In this document: positions 1 through 11,989 of the stretch, in pieces | Layout of the letters: each line of letters opens with the position of its first letter | How positions within the stretch are numbered: the stretch's first letter is position 1 | DNA from: Vesta saturnalis | Taxonomy: Eukaryota > Arthropoda > Insecta > Coleoptera > Lampyridae | NCBI GenBank assembly: GCA_036346205.1 | Contig: JARFJB010000003.1 | Location: 666,001-730,000, forward strand | Direction: 5' to 3' | DNA length: 64,000 nucleotides | Position numbers and translations under genes: made by a program | Notes under the pieces: model-generated | What the model saw: only the letters and a program-made list of their open reading frames with translations | What the model was told of the DNA's origin: nothing | The model's database searches: none

Positions 1-855
1 GAAACGAAGGACGTCCTGTAACCCTTCGTACTGTTTACCGTCGAATTAGAGCTTTTGGCTTGCAGTCCTATCGATCACATCTTGCGCTTCCGCTGACGGC
101 TCGTAATTGACAGTAACGTTAGGAGTAGTGTACCTTCGAGGGGATTGGGACGTGGAATGGTATAGGGTGGTCTTCAGTGACGAATCCCGATTCTGCTTGG
201 GAATGCACGATGGACGCATGAGGGTCAGACATAGACGTGGAGAACGTCGCAATGTGTACCACAGTGGGGGTTATGGTATGGGGTGCTATTGTTTATGGAA
301 GCAAGTCTCAGTTCGTATTCATCCGAAGCAATATGAATTTCCACCGATGTGGTGATGAAGTGGTAGAACCCCTTATCTTTCAATTCCTCCAGGAGACGGA
401 GGACCCGATTTTCCAACAGGATAATGCCGTCCCCTCATTGCAAGGCATTCTATGGAGCGCTTCGAAGAAGCTAACGTCAATATCTTGCCGTGGCCACCCA
501 GATCTCCCAACCTTTCGTCCATCGAACATGTGTGGGGCATGATGGTTAGAAGACTCAAGCAATTAGCCAATCCTCGACAGACACTAGAAGCTCTCCGGCA
601 TGAATTACAAATTGCCCGGGATGCAATACATCAGGAAGAAATCGACCACCTGTTGGAATCCATGCCAAGAAGGGTACGGGAGTGTGAAATTAATACGGGC
701 GGTCCAACACATTATTAATAAAAAATGCCTTTATCTTTTGTTTAATTTCTTTGAAATTTTAATCAATGACTACATTTGACTAGTTAAACATTTCTGCCAA
801 GTTTAGTCCACAAATTCCAACGCCGTCTTGGTGTTACATTTTTTATGTCACAGAG
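1..855 (+). pseudogene. Tc1-like DNA transposon relic, transposase 3' part (DD34E), cut by window edge
   Basis: Three overlapping frames (about 107-236, 237-450 and 452-718) together read as the DDE domain of a Tc1 transposase. The first catalytic Asp lies in VVFSDESRF near 168. The second Asp is in FQQDNA with its codon at 420. The Glu is in SSIEHVWG with its codon at 524. The two last codons are separated by 101 nt, one base short of the 34 codons expected for DD34E, so a single-base deletion explains that frame change. The N-terminal DNA-binding part lies left of the window; its last codons are readable from base 1. After the stop at 716-718, an AT-rich tail ends near 855 in a short sequence, ATGTCACAGAG, that looks like an outer inverted repeat. 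The element is inactive. Family assignment is firm; the exact right end is approximate. Confidence 0.85.
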
Positions 856-1959
856 TTTATATTAACGCGATTTACCTATCATTTAAGAAGTTAATTTAAC
901 TACCTAATTAATTTAAATCTTACTCTAAGCGCACGATTTAAGTGTAATTGCATATTAATAGATCATGAACAATTAATCTTCTCAATATCCAAAAGTGATT
1001 ACTTTTACGCGCTAGTTATAAGATATAATATAGATTCCTATATTTTTATGTTGTTTACAGACGAACCAAATTACTCACAATTCAATTACGACTTTTCATA
1101 ATAATCATAGTTTCAGACGACAACCTTTACGGCATTTATCAGATTAGTTGCATGCCTCCCACATACATACCTTTCACACGAAATAGTGTAAATTATATCT
1201 TATCAGAACTTTTAGGAAAAAATTCGACGTTACAAAGGCGTAACGAAAGTGATTTACGCATGATGGAGTACTTGAGCATTTTATTAAATAAATATGACCA
1301 ACCAAAATTTATGTAATCACTTCAAAACTGTAATTAACGCTAGTACACAAATGTTAGCAAGCATTAGTAGAAGAAATCAGAAATTGTCTAAAATCTGTTA
1401 ATAGTTTTGCCATTAGTAACATTATTTGTTAAGCGAATAGTAAACAAATGCACATGAAGTTTTACTACTAATGGTTTGTATCACATTTTTATTACCCAAT
1501 TGGGTTTTATAATGACCTCGTTTATGATACTAATTGTTAGGTTTTAAAGTTGATCATAATGGCGTGTTAATTGGAAACATTTTATACTCTTAACTTGCTA
1601 AGATACACGAATCGCTTTAACACAGGAAATGATAGCAATAAAGTTTTTTCCTAATTTTGAGGAACAAACTTGCTTGAAGATATAGTGTCAAAACTACACG
1701 ATGGATGTGTAAAGATCCAACCACATCATTAAATGAATTATCTTAATTCACCGATTTTTTCGCCTAAAAACGCGTTCAATTAAAAAGATGAATTACTTCC
1801 CTTTATTCCGTAATATGAAATCGTTTTGAGATTTCTACGCAAGAATCTTCACCACAATCACTTGACTAACCTCGTATAAAAAACAAAATACACCCACGTA
1901 CCACACAAAATTAAAACACTGAATGGGTTTCAATAGCTAAGCTATCACCATCGACGGTC
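856..1959. other. AT-rich stretch without recognisable feature
   Basis: No long open frame, splice-site pair with coding sense, repeat or RNA-like fold was recognised between the Tc1-like relic and the Penelope-like element. Confidence 0.5.
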
Positions 1960-3440
1960 GACTGGGACGAACTAAATAATTTAACAATCAAGTTCGTACT
2001 TATTACTAACATGTTTGATTAAGGATACCTTATCTATTACATGATTTTTATCAAAGATATGCAGTGCTACGGCAGACTTGTCCCAACGTTCGTATTTTAT
2101 ATGAGCTAAATGTTCTTTAAAACGAATTTTGATAGGTCATTTAGTTTGCCCAACATATATTTGTTCACAATTTTTACAATTAATTTTATAAATTCCCGAC
2201 CTATTCTGTTTATCCAGTTGATCTTTTGGATTGCGTAAAAGAGTTTGCAAACTATGATCTGAAGTAGTGACTGTTTTAAAGTAAATTTTGGAATGGATTA
2301 TAAGTAGACTTTTTGTATAAGCAGGATAGTTAGGAAATTTTACATGCTTTGTTTCTATTTGTTCTCTAGCGTTACCTACTGTAGTTACATTCTTACCCCT
2401 CATCCTATGTGTTTGTTTCCTAACTATATTCAAAACCACTTCATCTGAAAACCCATTGTATACAGCAATTTCTTTAGTAGTGCGCAATTATTTATTATAA
2501 TTTTGAACTGAAAGAGGAATATTAAGCAATCTATGAATTAAAAAACTAAAACCCGCGAGTTTATGCTGTCTACAGTGATTTGCGTCATTGGTTATGAATC
2601 TTTTAGTGCCAGTTAGCCATTGGCCATAAACGGAAATAAGATATTGCCCATTGCCGTACCATGTTCTTGCTTGAAAAATTGATGGGTAATTTTGAAAAAG
2701 GTTTGCTTCATACACACATCTGTTAATTTCAGAAAACCTTATACTTCTGTATCGTCAAAATAAAATCTAAATAAACTAAAGTTTCATCTATTGGAACGCT
2801 CGGAAACAATGAACAACCGTAGAATGAGACTAAAATTTCAACTCCTGTAAGTTCAACGTTTTTTATTTTATCAATAAATTCATACGAATTTGAAACACTG
2901 AAGATGTGCTGTTGGTAGGAGAGGTTATGAAATTTACTAGATAACCATTTGGACAGCAGATAAGTAGGTGTATTAATACAAACAATGGTCGCATGGAATT
3001 ACCTGGTTTATGAATATTACGCAAGCAGTACATTCTATGTGGTACCGGTTTGGATACCGTAAGTCGAAGTTAGTGAAGTAATCATTTAAGGAAGAGGATC
3101 TTTGGTAATGACTGAATAAGAACCTGAATCTAAGAGTTCTTTAACTGAAGCAAAATAGCCCTCTTTGTTTAAAATGACTACTTGATTGCTTTGAGATAAA
3201 AACAATTTTTACTTTTGAGATCTTTAACAATTCGAAGTTCTGAATGATTTAAATTAAATTGTGACACCTGTTTGATATTTTCCGAAATCATGATTTAATC
3301 GAACTTTCTATGCCAACTATGAGGTTTGTTAAAATTAAGATTATATTTCAAACCTTTATTTAACAAATCTATTTCTTCTTTGTTAAAAGTCTCAGAAGAT
3401 TTGTTAATAACGATATTTTCGTTTGTGGCACTACCCTTTT
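1960..3440 (-). pseudogene. Penelope-like retroelement, RT plus GIY-YIG endonuclease, decayed
   Basis: Read on the minus strand, frames switch several times but keep the order of a Penelope-like polyprotein. An N-terminal stretch (about 3420-3300) reads DLLNKGLKYNLNFNKPHS. Reverse transcriptase core follows at about 3000-2780, with INTPTYLLSKWL and a decayed palm motif VSFYGCSLFPSVP, where the family has an FDVVSLF-like motif. The thumb/linker segment RFITNDANHCRQHKLAGF is at about 2620-2540. The GIY-YIG start SGIYKINC..C..IYVGQTK is at about 2200-2140. Coding sense continues past a TGA near 2136 as KIRFKEHLAHIKYERW to about 2000. The TGA fits a CGA to TGA change. Penelope-like elements use the nuclease for target cutting. 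This copy cannot encode an active enzyme. Confidence 0.8.
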
Positions 3441-3760
3441 GATTGACTTGTATAGGTCCTATACTTTATAAGCTTGGTCGCAGACACTCTACTTTCACCA
3501 AGCTAGTAAGTCAGTGATAACACGATTTCCTTAGCATTCGGGAGTTTACGGGTTCGACTCCCGTTAGCCTCTACTCTGCATGAGGTTTTCCCAGGGGGTT
3601 TTCCTGATACACATATAGCGGCAAGATCACTGCGCATGTGCGGCTAAATAGGGGACTTCTGGAGTAGTAACTTCCCCCTCAGAACTATAACTCAGTTCCT
3701 TCCTATCCTATCCTAACCGCACCAATCCTTAATACCACCATGCATACATACTCAACGTAT
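3441..3760 (+). repeat. Candidate tRNA-derived SINE
   Basis: A B-box-like GGTTCGACTCC at about 3551 follows an A-box-like TAGTAAGTCAGTG (about 3504) at tRNA-like spacing. The downstream body (3575-3720) is richer in G+C than its surroundings. No cloverleaf with paired acceptor stems could be drawn, so it is not called a tRNA gene. A promoter-bearing SINE head or tRNA relic is the simplest reading. Body family and boundaries are unknown. Confidence 0.35.
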
Positions 3761-4289
3761 GAATGTATGTTGACAGTCCATCATTGCGGCTGAAGGAGCT
3801 TGGAAAGTTCAATCAATCCGCCCTCCTCTATGGGGAGGGAATGCCTTTTATTTCTTCACTTCCCTTCCGACCCAGGCGGAAGCAAAACTATTTCTACCTG
3901 TAACCAATTCCGAGCTAACTCTTGAATTTTCCTGATTGTAACTATGACAACAGTTTCTCTCAGAATATTTTTCTGCCATGGTATATTAATACGAAAATCT
4001 ACTCTTTACATATTCAGTGAACTATCCTTAATTAATAAAGGATGTATACCCGTTTCATTAATTAAACTCTCCAACCACCACGTATTATATATACACAGGC
4101 GCAGAAAGTGCAGATACAAAATTAGATAATAATTTGCAGAACGTCTTACCGTAAAAAATCATGCTAAATACACGAAAAGCCAGATTACTAACTTCATATC
4201 CTATTATTCCGATTGCCGTAAATAAAACCAAATATACACCTTGTCAAATGCGAAAATTATATTTTGGTATCCAGAATCCAGAATTAAAA
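3761..4289. other. No recognisable feature
   Basis: AT-rich sequence with two short chance-length open frames. Nothing supports coding or repeat identity. Confidence 0.4.
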
Positions 4290-4532
4290 ATTTCCAAACG
4301 TGATGGACAGTCGCCCTTATTAATGATAGACGTTATTTGGAGCAATTTGGTTTAATTTTAAATTTCACTTTCTCAAATGGTGCATTTAGTAGTGTTTGTA
4401 GAATAAAGGACATATGTCACTGCCTCCAAATGTGATCGACAGTCGCCCTTATTGGTAATAGACATATTGGAAGAAATTTGGCTTAAGTTTAATTTTCACT
4501 TTCTCAAATGATGCATTTAGTTGGGTTTGTAG
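4290..4532 (+). repeat. Imperfect tandem duplication, unit about 130 bp
   Basis: Two head-to-tail copies begin near 4290 and 4422. Both contain GACAGTCGCCCTTATT, then an AT-rich middle, then CACTTTCTCAAATG.TGCATTTAGT and GTTTGTAG. They have diverged by substitutions and short indels. No open frame runs through both, so this is likely a local non-coding duplication or part of an unknown repeat. Confidence 0.75.
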
Positions 4533-5507
4533 CAGCTGCGGTTAGACACAAACAAGTGTAGAAATGCTGTAAGATGGATCAGATACTTTGTAGTAAGTTT
4601 GGCTAACCCACTGCCGATCATGATAAGTATTTGGAGATTTTAGATTTCCCAATTGCTATCATGTTATTTTTGTCTTTTATAAATTGGGATTCTTTTGAGT
4701 GATGTGGTTGCCGTTGACTTCCTTTTAATTTTTATAAATATTTTCAAACAAGTTGCACCAAGTTTTATAGTCGACGTTATGTGTTCTGTGGCAGCACAGT
4801 GAATCCTTCTTTAGCTTGTCAAACTCTTTTCCGCACCAGTACCTATAAACGTGCTCCAGTACGTTTTGCCTCTAGAGTCACACATATGTTGATTCTGTGC
4901 CTGTCTATCTCCATAATCATTTCTAGATCCTATTGGTTCCAATTGTTACTGTTTCCTTCTCCACATTCACTTTTTCCTTTGTTTCACTGTGTTCATTATC
5001 AACTTTTCCGTCTCATTTCGAAGCTTGTTCTTTGTACTGTGAGTAGCGATATATTTCTTTAAAAAGGTTACTGTTCTGTCTTGTCAGTCTCCTCCTCATT
5101 GAATCACACTTGGGACCGGCACTCGTACCTATGAGACTATTTGATCATCCAAGTACAGTCCAGAAGTAAGTATATTCATTGCTATTATAGTTACAATTAT
5201 CATCACCGTTACCGTCATCGTTGATATCGTTATTACTATCATCAAAACAGCAACTCTGGTACTCCATATACAAGAATATTTAATAAAGACAACCTGCGCA
5301 AAATTTATAACGTAATTGATTTCGAAGTTTATGGTGAACTTATCTCAAACGGTTCTATAACCAACACCAAAATACATCTAAAACGCTGAACCAGAAACGA
5401 AACCATTAAAATTTCTATGTCACGGTACATATTGGTAACTTACCCCGTACTTATCAGACAATTGGCAGACTAAAAGTCCAGAAACCTTACCTCTATAAAA
5501 CTATATA
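4533..5507. other. No recognisable feature
   Basis: Includes a 93-codon open frame at 4781-5062 with no motif, domain or codon pattern that supports coding. The stretch is otherwise AT-rich intergenic DNA. Confidence 0.4.
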
Positions 5508-6482
5508 TACAGGGTGTTTCTGAAATAGGGTTCCGAATTTCTACTGCATGTAGAACTCATTAAAATAAGACAAAATGTTCATATAAATATGTGCCCTAAA
5601 ACGCACCCTTAAAAAGTTACAGGCCCTTGAAAGGGTTCGAATGAAACTGATTTTATTCAATTATTTCAAAAACGATAAAAGATAAAGAGATGAAATTAAG
5701 GGAACATACATAACTTTTCACGCCGAGTAACATGAGCTAGGCCATTTTTCGTTATTCGAATCATAGGCGTCCTTTTCAGGGAGATGGAAAGGGTATATCA
5801 AGTCCCTAAAAAATTGTGTACGACCTTTTCGCAATTTTTTTTTACAAATTCATAAATTTTGGACAGTTTTATGTAAAAAATGTCGTCTTTGCATAATAGG
5901 AACGTTTCTGAATTGATTCCGAAGTGAATAACAGTAATTTTACCAAATAATGATAATTTTTAAACTCATTTTACACAAAAACCGTTGCCGATATCGACTT
6001 ACGCAAAGACGACATTTTTACGTAAACTGTCCAAAATTTATGAATTTGTCAAAAAATTGCAAAAGGTCGTATTCAATAATACTTAATACTTTTATTTTAA
6101 TAGAACCAGCTTATGTTATTTCCCCCCGAAGAACAGAGCAATTTATTTGTTACTAGACATTATATTTTCGTTATCAAATTAAAATTTAAAACAAACGATT
6201 CTTACAATCGGATTTTAGGACTTGATACGCATTTTCATCCCCTGAAAAGGACATATGATTCGAATAACGAAATGCAGCCTTTTATGTGAAATTTTATTCC
6301 CTTATTTAACGTCTTTATATATATACGTTTTAAAGAACGGATCAAAGACAGTTAATTGACCTTAGGGCCAATGTACATTTTACAGGTGACGTTTACACAA
6401 GTTTATATGATAACATTTTGTCTATTTTAACTGCAGTTCTAACATTGCAGAATTGAACCCGTATCGTTCAAGAAACTAACCT

Positions 6483-6484
<2 letters not shown>
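5508..6484. mobile_element. Foldback/MITE-like element with arms about 350-450 bp
   Basis: The left half is an imperfect reverse complement of the right half. Paired blocks include CGTTATTCGAATCATA (about 5750) with TATGATTCGAATAACG (about 6250), and AAATTTTGGACAG (about 5855) with CTGTCCAAAATTT (about 6029). GTCGTCTTTGC (about 5884) pairs with GCAAAGACGAC (about 6004), and the outer block near 5560-5580 pairs with 6410-6430. The left end reads TA-CAGGGTGTTTCTGAAA. The right end is a diverged copy abutting a TA microsatellite. No transposase is present, so it is a non-autonomous element, probably of the TA-targeting Tc1/mariner type. Confidence 0.75.
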
Positions 6485-6520
<36 letters not shown>

Positions 6521-6547
6521 CTATATATAATTTAGAGTAGAGAGAGA
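6481..6547. repeat. (TA)n/(GA)n microsatellite
   Basis: About 50 bp of TA repeats followed by a short GA run. The sequence just downstream (GAATTGAATCAAGACTA...) resembles that after the similar microsatellite at 8105, so the tract seems to belong to a dispersed repeat rather than to have arisen alone. Confidence 0.9.
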
Positions 6548-6659
6548 AACTAAAAGAGAAGAATTGAATCAAGACTATAGTCTATCATAGTCTTATGGTG
6601 AATAACATTGAACATGCTGTTCTATATTATAATATAAAGTTTTATTTTATATAAGATTC

Positions 6660-7706
6660 ACTTGCAGAAGTGTAATAAAAGATTCACAAAGAGACCTGTC
6701 TAGGTTAAATTGAACAGTCTTCAAATCATATAGTAAAAGTTTTATTTTTCCAGGTTTCTGCTGCCATTCACAAGTTAAACACTAATTTATTCTAGATATT
6801 CGAAGAAACTCAATTAAAATAACAGTCATACAGATGTTGAAATTCTCCAAAATTAGTATGAGTCAGTTACTAGAAGAAACCGTAGGGATTGAACACTACA
6901 GCAAATATTGAGTACAAGCGTTCTGTAATCTATAACATCCACTTTTATTTTTATTATCTGAAAGAACACTTGCAGAATGTGTTAATAAAACCTGGTTCTA
7001 CAATTATGGAGCCTGTTCCTTGGTTTTGAAACGAGGCTAAAGTTGAATTTCGAGACTACCAACAGATCATAATAAAACGTTTGATTTCTTCCCTTTACTG
7101 GCGGAAATATGCACATTCAAACTTTAAATGCACTTTTTATTTTATTGACACTCCAATAAACCCAATTAAAATAACAGCAAAAGCAGCAGTGTAATCGAAA
7201 CATTCAAAATTTAGTAATAATTCATTATTAAACGATTAAGTAAGTTTGTAAGTTCCATATTCTTACCTCCTAACCACAAAATTTTGGAGATTCACTAAGT
7301 GTTCCTGCTTGATTTGGACACGGACTGTAGGTTTACTTATAACTTAGTAACTAAATATAGTATTGCCTTACGTTTTCATTAAATTGTATAAAATTCTATA
7401 AAAATAAAGATCATTTTACATATTTTAATTTTTTGAGTAAATGAGGAACATTTAGAAATGTACCCTAAAGCACCATTTAGTGACTGCGAAGAAACCTAAA
7501 CTAATACTCCGTAGAATATTGGATCTCAAAACAACCCATTTTTTTTTGGAACCGATGGTGCGTAAGAATGTTTTTAAACCCTATGTTTACGAGCTTGAGA
7601 AAAAATGTAGGTTTTTTTAATTCCTTACACTCTGTTGATACTATTTTCTACAATTTGCAGAGAAATCTTAATTTTTTATTTATGTCCTGTCGGCTATCGT
7701 ATGACC
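6660..7706 (+). repeat. Left arm of a 1 kb inverted repeat pair
   Basis: This arm is the reverse complement, at fairly high identity, of 10813-11835. Shared landmarks are CAGGTTTCTGCTGCCATT, GTACAAGCGTTCTG, CAGAATGTGTTAATAAAACC, TTCGAGACTACCAACAGATC (plus a matching RC at 11460), and the inner end CTGTCGGCTATCGTATGAC. Inside the arm, two related subunits begin near 6660 and 6960; both carry ACTTGCAGAA..TGT.AATAAAA and CAATTAAAATAACAG. No transposase or reverse transcriptase frame was found. Confidence 0.85.
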
Positions 7707-8100
7707 TTTCCTAATGCATCACATATTGTTATATTTTGAGTTCATCAACTGTTTAAACAGTTGACCTATTTTCAATTGAATTGGTTAATAATTCTAGATA
7801 CCTATTATTTAAACCTTATTATAAGGAATTGAATTAGTCCATTATGCATAGGAAATAGGTTACGATTACCGTTTACATTTTAACGGTTTTCTCTAAGTTT
7901 ATCCTGACGTACTGAAATATTAGAGTATAAAATTACTGACCATATATTCACTGAATGAGCAGGTCATTTATTGTTGGTTATGTTGCAACATTAGATCATG
8001 GTATATTTACAATAATTTTTAATAGTCTTAATCTTTTCAGAACTTTAGTCAATCTTCCACAATGTTTCAATTTTAACAATGTCTTCTGCAATCTCTCTTC

Positions 8101-8104
<4 letters not shown>
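7707..8104. other. Spacer between inverted arms, no recognisable feature
   Basis: AT-rich DNA with a 79-codon open frame that runs into the microsatellite. It is not supported as coding. Confidence 0.4.
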
Positions 8105-8163
<59 letters not shown>

Positions 8164-8270
8164 ATTGAACAAGAAAGACATAGGTCTAGGTTGAACATTG
8201 AACAGGTTTATATTTGTATAAAGGTTTGTATTTTTTAAGTATTTCCTTGCTCTAGAAGAAACAATAAAAT
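8105..8270. repeat. (TA)n(GA)n microsatellite plus related flank
   Basis: About 28 bp of TA followed by about 26 bp of GA. The next 100 bp (GACATAGGTCTAGGTTGAA...ATTGAACAGG) resembles 6690-6715 in the left inverted arm (GACCTGTCTAGGTTAAATTGAACAG). This makes a third, shorter copy of that repeat family. Confidence 0.7.
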
Positions 8271-8384
8271 TTAAGCGTCTAAAAATATTACCCGAAAAAG
8301 TAACGAATTGCATGAAAAATTCCTAACAGTATACCACATGTCGATGTCACAAAAATAATAAGGTTGCGGGAGTGGGTCCAGGAT

Positions 8385-8485
8385 TGACCGATGAAGAAAG
8401 CACGTAGGGGTTGGGCAACCACTCCTACGCGGAAACAATGACAATTGGGTACCGCGCGTGTTAGTCGATTGAGTCACATGCACGT
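8385..8485 (-). repeat. Candidate tRNA-derived SINE fragment
   Basis: On the minus strand a head reading GTGACTCAATCGACTAACAC (about 8477-8458) resembles a tRNA D-arm/A-box. It is followed by GCGCGGTACC and a GGTTGCCCAACCCC segment at the position of a B-box arm. A trailing CTCCCGCAACC is also found at the end of the SINE-like units at 59.8 and 63.4 kb. The B-box is poor, so confidence is limited. Confidence 0.35.
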
Positions 8486-10812
8486 ATTTATCTTGTTGGA
8501 TGTACATTTTTAGTTACTCCCGTAATATACGCACTTAGAATAGACTTCGTGTCGAGTAATACAAACTTCATTGTATATATTTGTAAACCTAGTTAGAAAT
8601 GAAAGAATGGTAAGGGGCCTGGAGGCGCATTCTCCCTGTGCGCCCTTATATACGCTAATGGTGGACTTAGGTTAAAAACGGTAGTGATTTTCAAAATACG
8701 TTTAGGAAATGAAAGAGGGAAGGTAAGTTACATCAAATTTAAAAACAAAAAGGCATATCACATTTCACATAACATTTATTTTCCAACAATGCGACAGCAG
8801 AGATATACTGCAGTTGAAAAGTCCAAAGTTGCCTACCTCCACATCATAAAGGGGACACCAATAACAGTGACAGTTGGCCATTTTCATAAAGAACGGTAGC
8901 TTGAATGATATTTGGAAATGCAACTTTTCGTTGCCTTGCCGTTTAATTTCATAATCACTTAGCTTTATCTGAACGCTGACACTGTTTATAACCATTTCAT
9001 TACGAATAAAGTTTTTGCTATGTGACGCCATTTTTAAAAGTTGTAATACCTCGTTGGGTGGGAAGGATTTACGCTAAATCCGAGAAATAAAATAGTACAT
9101 TCAATTTAAAAAAATTATGTGGTATAATACCATTCACAGTGTGAACAAACCAAAATTTAAAATGATCCCTTGACCATTCACTGACATATATGGGATAGCC
9201 AGTAATTGTGTTGACACCTAATATTATTCGTACGCCAGGGCATAAAGCGAGAGAACAAGCCGTGTGGAAAACCTGTTTCTAGGAGGTCATACTGATAAAC
9301 TATTAGAGTCATCAGCTAATAGGTATGAAAGATGACGACCAATTCAAAATGGTCGCCTTATAATTAAGGTTCTTAACGATACCTAGGTACTCTAGAATGT
9401 ATTTAACCCAAACTCGACACATTAGAAAAAATAGTGGTTGAACTGTTTAAAACAGGTTGAATGTAACTGGAAATATATATCCTGTTTTATTGGCTGGAAT
9501 GTCAATAGTAGGCGAAAGGTCATACTAGGAACTACAATGTGAGTGATTATAAATTTTAAATTGTTTTTAGCTTAAATTGTAGTTCTTCATTTTCGATCAG
9601 TTCGTCAGTTCCATCCATTTATACGATAATTGATCCTGAAATCAATTTTATCCAATCTGGAACTCATATTCTGTAGGTAAGAATAACGTTTATTAAATCG
9701 CACATTCTACTAATCGGCGATCATTTAACGACAGCTTGGCGGCTCCTGTATGGGGTCTCAATGTATGTTAAAATTCTACAGGTCGATGCTTATTCATATT
9801 TTATTATTTATTTATCTTTTAGGTTATAACCGTGTATTTTTATGTATATTCATTAGAAATTCAAACGTTTCGAAAACTATTACAGTTACAGTCGTCAGTA
9901 AATGATAACATTTAAAAAAATAATTTATGGAAACTTAATTAGAAACGTTTAAATTTGCAAAAAATATAAATAAAAACGCACGGTTAGAATCTAAAAGATA
10001 ATTAATATTTAAGTTTTATAAAATAATTAATGCAATTTCGTAGTTCAATCCGCCAATTATTTTAATAAAATAAATTGTGAAATAAATATTAGAATGTAAC
10101 AATTTCATTAATTTTAAATGTCAATTCTAATTTCACTTATTTGTTGGACACTGTTATAAATCTTTTTAAATCTAGACTGTAAATGAAGTTATTGAAATTG
10201 TAAGAATAGACGCCATTCAACTGTTTTGGCCTTACCTTTACTAATGCATATGCAGTGAATTTACTATCTACTTAGAATGATTCATCATATATCGCATTCG
10301 GTGAGTTAAAATATTTCATTTAATTGCCTGAAAATTAAAATATAGCTTTTTTTCCTTGTGCAAGTATTTTTTAAATTACCAAGTATAATTTTTTACATAA
10401 AGCAGGAAAAACAAGCATATGTCCATATTCTTGTCTGAATCATTAACGTGTTAAGTTATTTAACTCTTATAGGTAACGCTCCCTTTCATACCACTTTCTC
10501 ATAACTTCTGCATGACCTACCCCATTACCACAAAATTATTCATACAAAATATGAATCGTTCACAGTGCACATTTTGCCCTGTCTCCATAACCATTCTTAC
10601 CGATGTTGCCAATCAAATGGATCAAAGCATTTTAATTGCATTTCATTAGGACCTTAATTCACCCTTTACATGAAAGATCTCTGGACTGATGATCCGATGT
10701 AACAGAATGGTAAGATGCATTATCCTTAATTATAAAGAATAGCTATATGAGACTCCGTAATGTACATTATTGTAACCAATTTTCAAACATTTCTATGAAA
10801 TTTATTTTTTAA
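8486..10812. other. Spacer between inverted arms, no recognisable gene
   Basis: AT-rich DNA. Open frames at 8684-8899 (plus) and 8765-9031 (minus) overlap each other and show no domain. At about 9860-9900, AAACGTTTCG and GTCGTCAGTAAATG recall 3'-terminal words of some retroelements, but this is too short to call. Confidence 0.35.
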
Positions 10813-11835
10813 GTCATACGATAGCCGACAGGGGATAAATAAAAAATTAAGATTTCTCTGCAAATTTTAAGTGGTAGAAAATAGTACCAACGGAGTGTAA
10901 GGAATTAGAAAAACCTACATTTTTTCTCAAGTTCGTAAACATAAGGTTTAAAAACATTCTTACGCACCATCGGTTCCAAAAAAATTGGTTTGGTTTGAGA
11001 TCCAATATTCTACGGAGTATTAGTTTAGGTTTCTTCGCAGTCACTAAATGGCGCTTTAGGGTGCATTTTTAAATGTTCCTCATTTACTCAAAAAATTCAA
11101 ATATGTAGGATGATCTTTATTTTTATAGAATTTTATACAATTTAGTGAAAACGTAAGGCAATACTATATTTAGTTACTAAGTTATAAGTAAACCTACAGT
11201 TCGTGTCCAAATCAAGTAGGAACACTTAGTGAATCTCCAAAATTTTGTGGTTAGGAGGTAAGAATATGGAACTTACAAACTTACTTAATCGTTTAATAAT
11301 AAATTATTACTAAATTTTGAATGTTTCGATTACACTGCTGCTTTTGCTGTTATTTTAATTGGGTTTATTGAAGTGTCAATAGAATAAAAAGTGCATTTAA
11401 AGTTTGAATGTGCATATTTTCGCCAGTGAAGGGAAGAAATTAAAAGTTTTATTATGATCTGTTGGTAGTCTCGAAATTCAACTTTAACCAAGGAACAGGC
11501 TCCATAATTGTAGAACCAGGTTTTATTAACACATTCTGCAGTGTTCTTTCATATAAAAATAAAAGTGGGATAGTTATAGATTCAGAACGCTTGTACTATA
11601 TTGCTTATTTCATCCCATAGAGTTTTTGCTAGACGATATAAAGTTTTGGAGGGAAATTTCAAATCTGATGACCATATTTAAGAGTTTCCTCTCATATCTG
11701 AATTGGTGTAACTATGGTGTAATGGCAGCTGAAACCTGCGAAGAAAACACTAAAATATTACTATATAGATTTGAAGACGTATTTTGTACGGTGACTTTGT
11801 GAATACTTTTAACACTGTAAACCACAGTCTTAACA
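10813..11835 (-). repeat. Right arm of the 1 kb inverted repeat pair
   Basis: Reverse complement of 6660-7706. The inner end GTCATACGATAGCCGACAG at about 10813 mirrors the left arm's inner end. Homology continues outward through the block at 11700-11830, whose RC reads CACAAAGTC..CTTCAAATCTATATAGTA and matches 6690-6745. Outside this the match fades, so the outer boundary is approximate. Confidence 0.85.
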
Positions 11836-11989
11836 GAAAAACAAGGAACACACTTGAGACCTCTCATGTATAATACATCTGTGAATGACAAAACTTTTTG
11901 TTTGTTTATCTAAATTGTTTTCTTTGTTGATGATCTTAAAAGTATCAAGCCGTAAAATCTTGGCCCAAAAAATAATGTTAATAAATGTT

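Noticed and set aside
4781..5062. 93-codon open frame with a hydrophobic centre
   Set aside because: No signal peptide logic, homologous motif or splice context; its length is plausible by chance in this much sequence.
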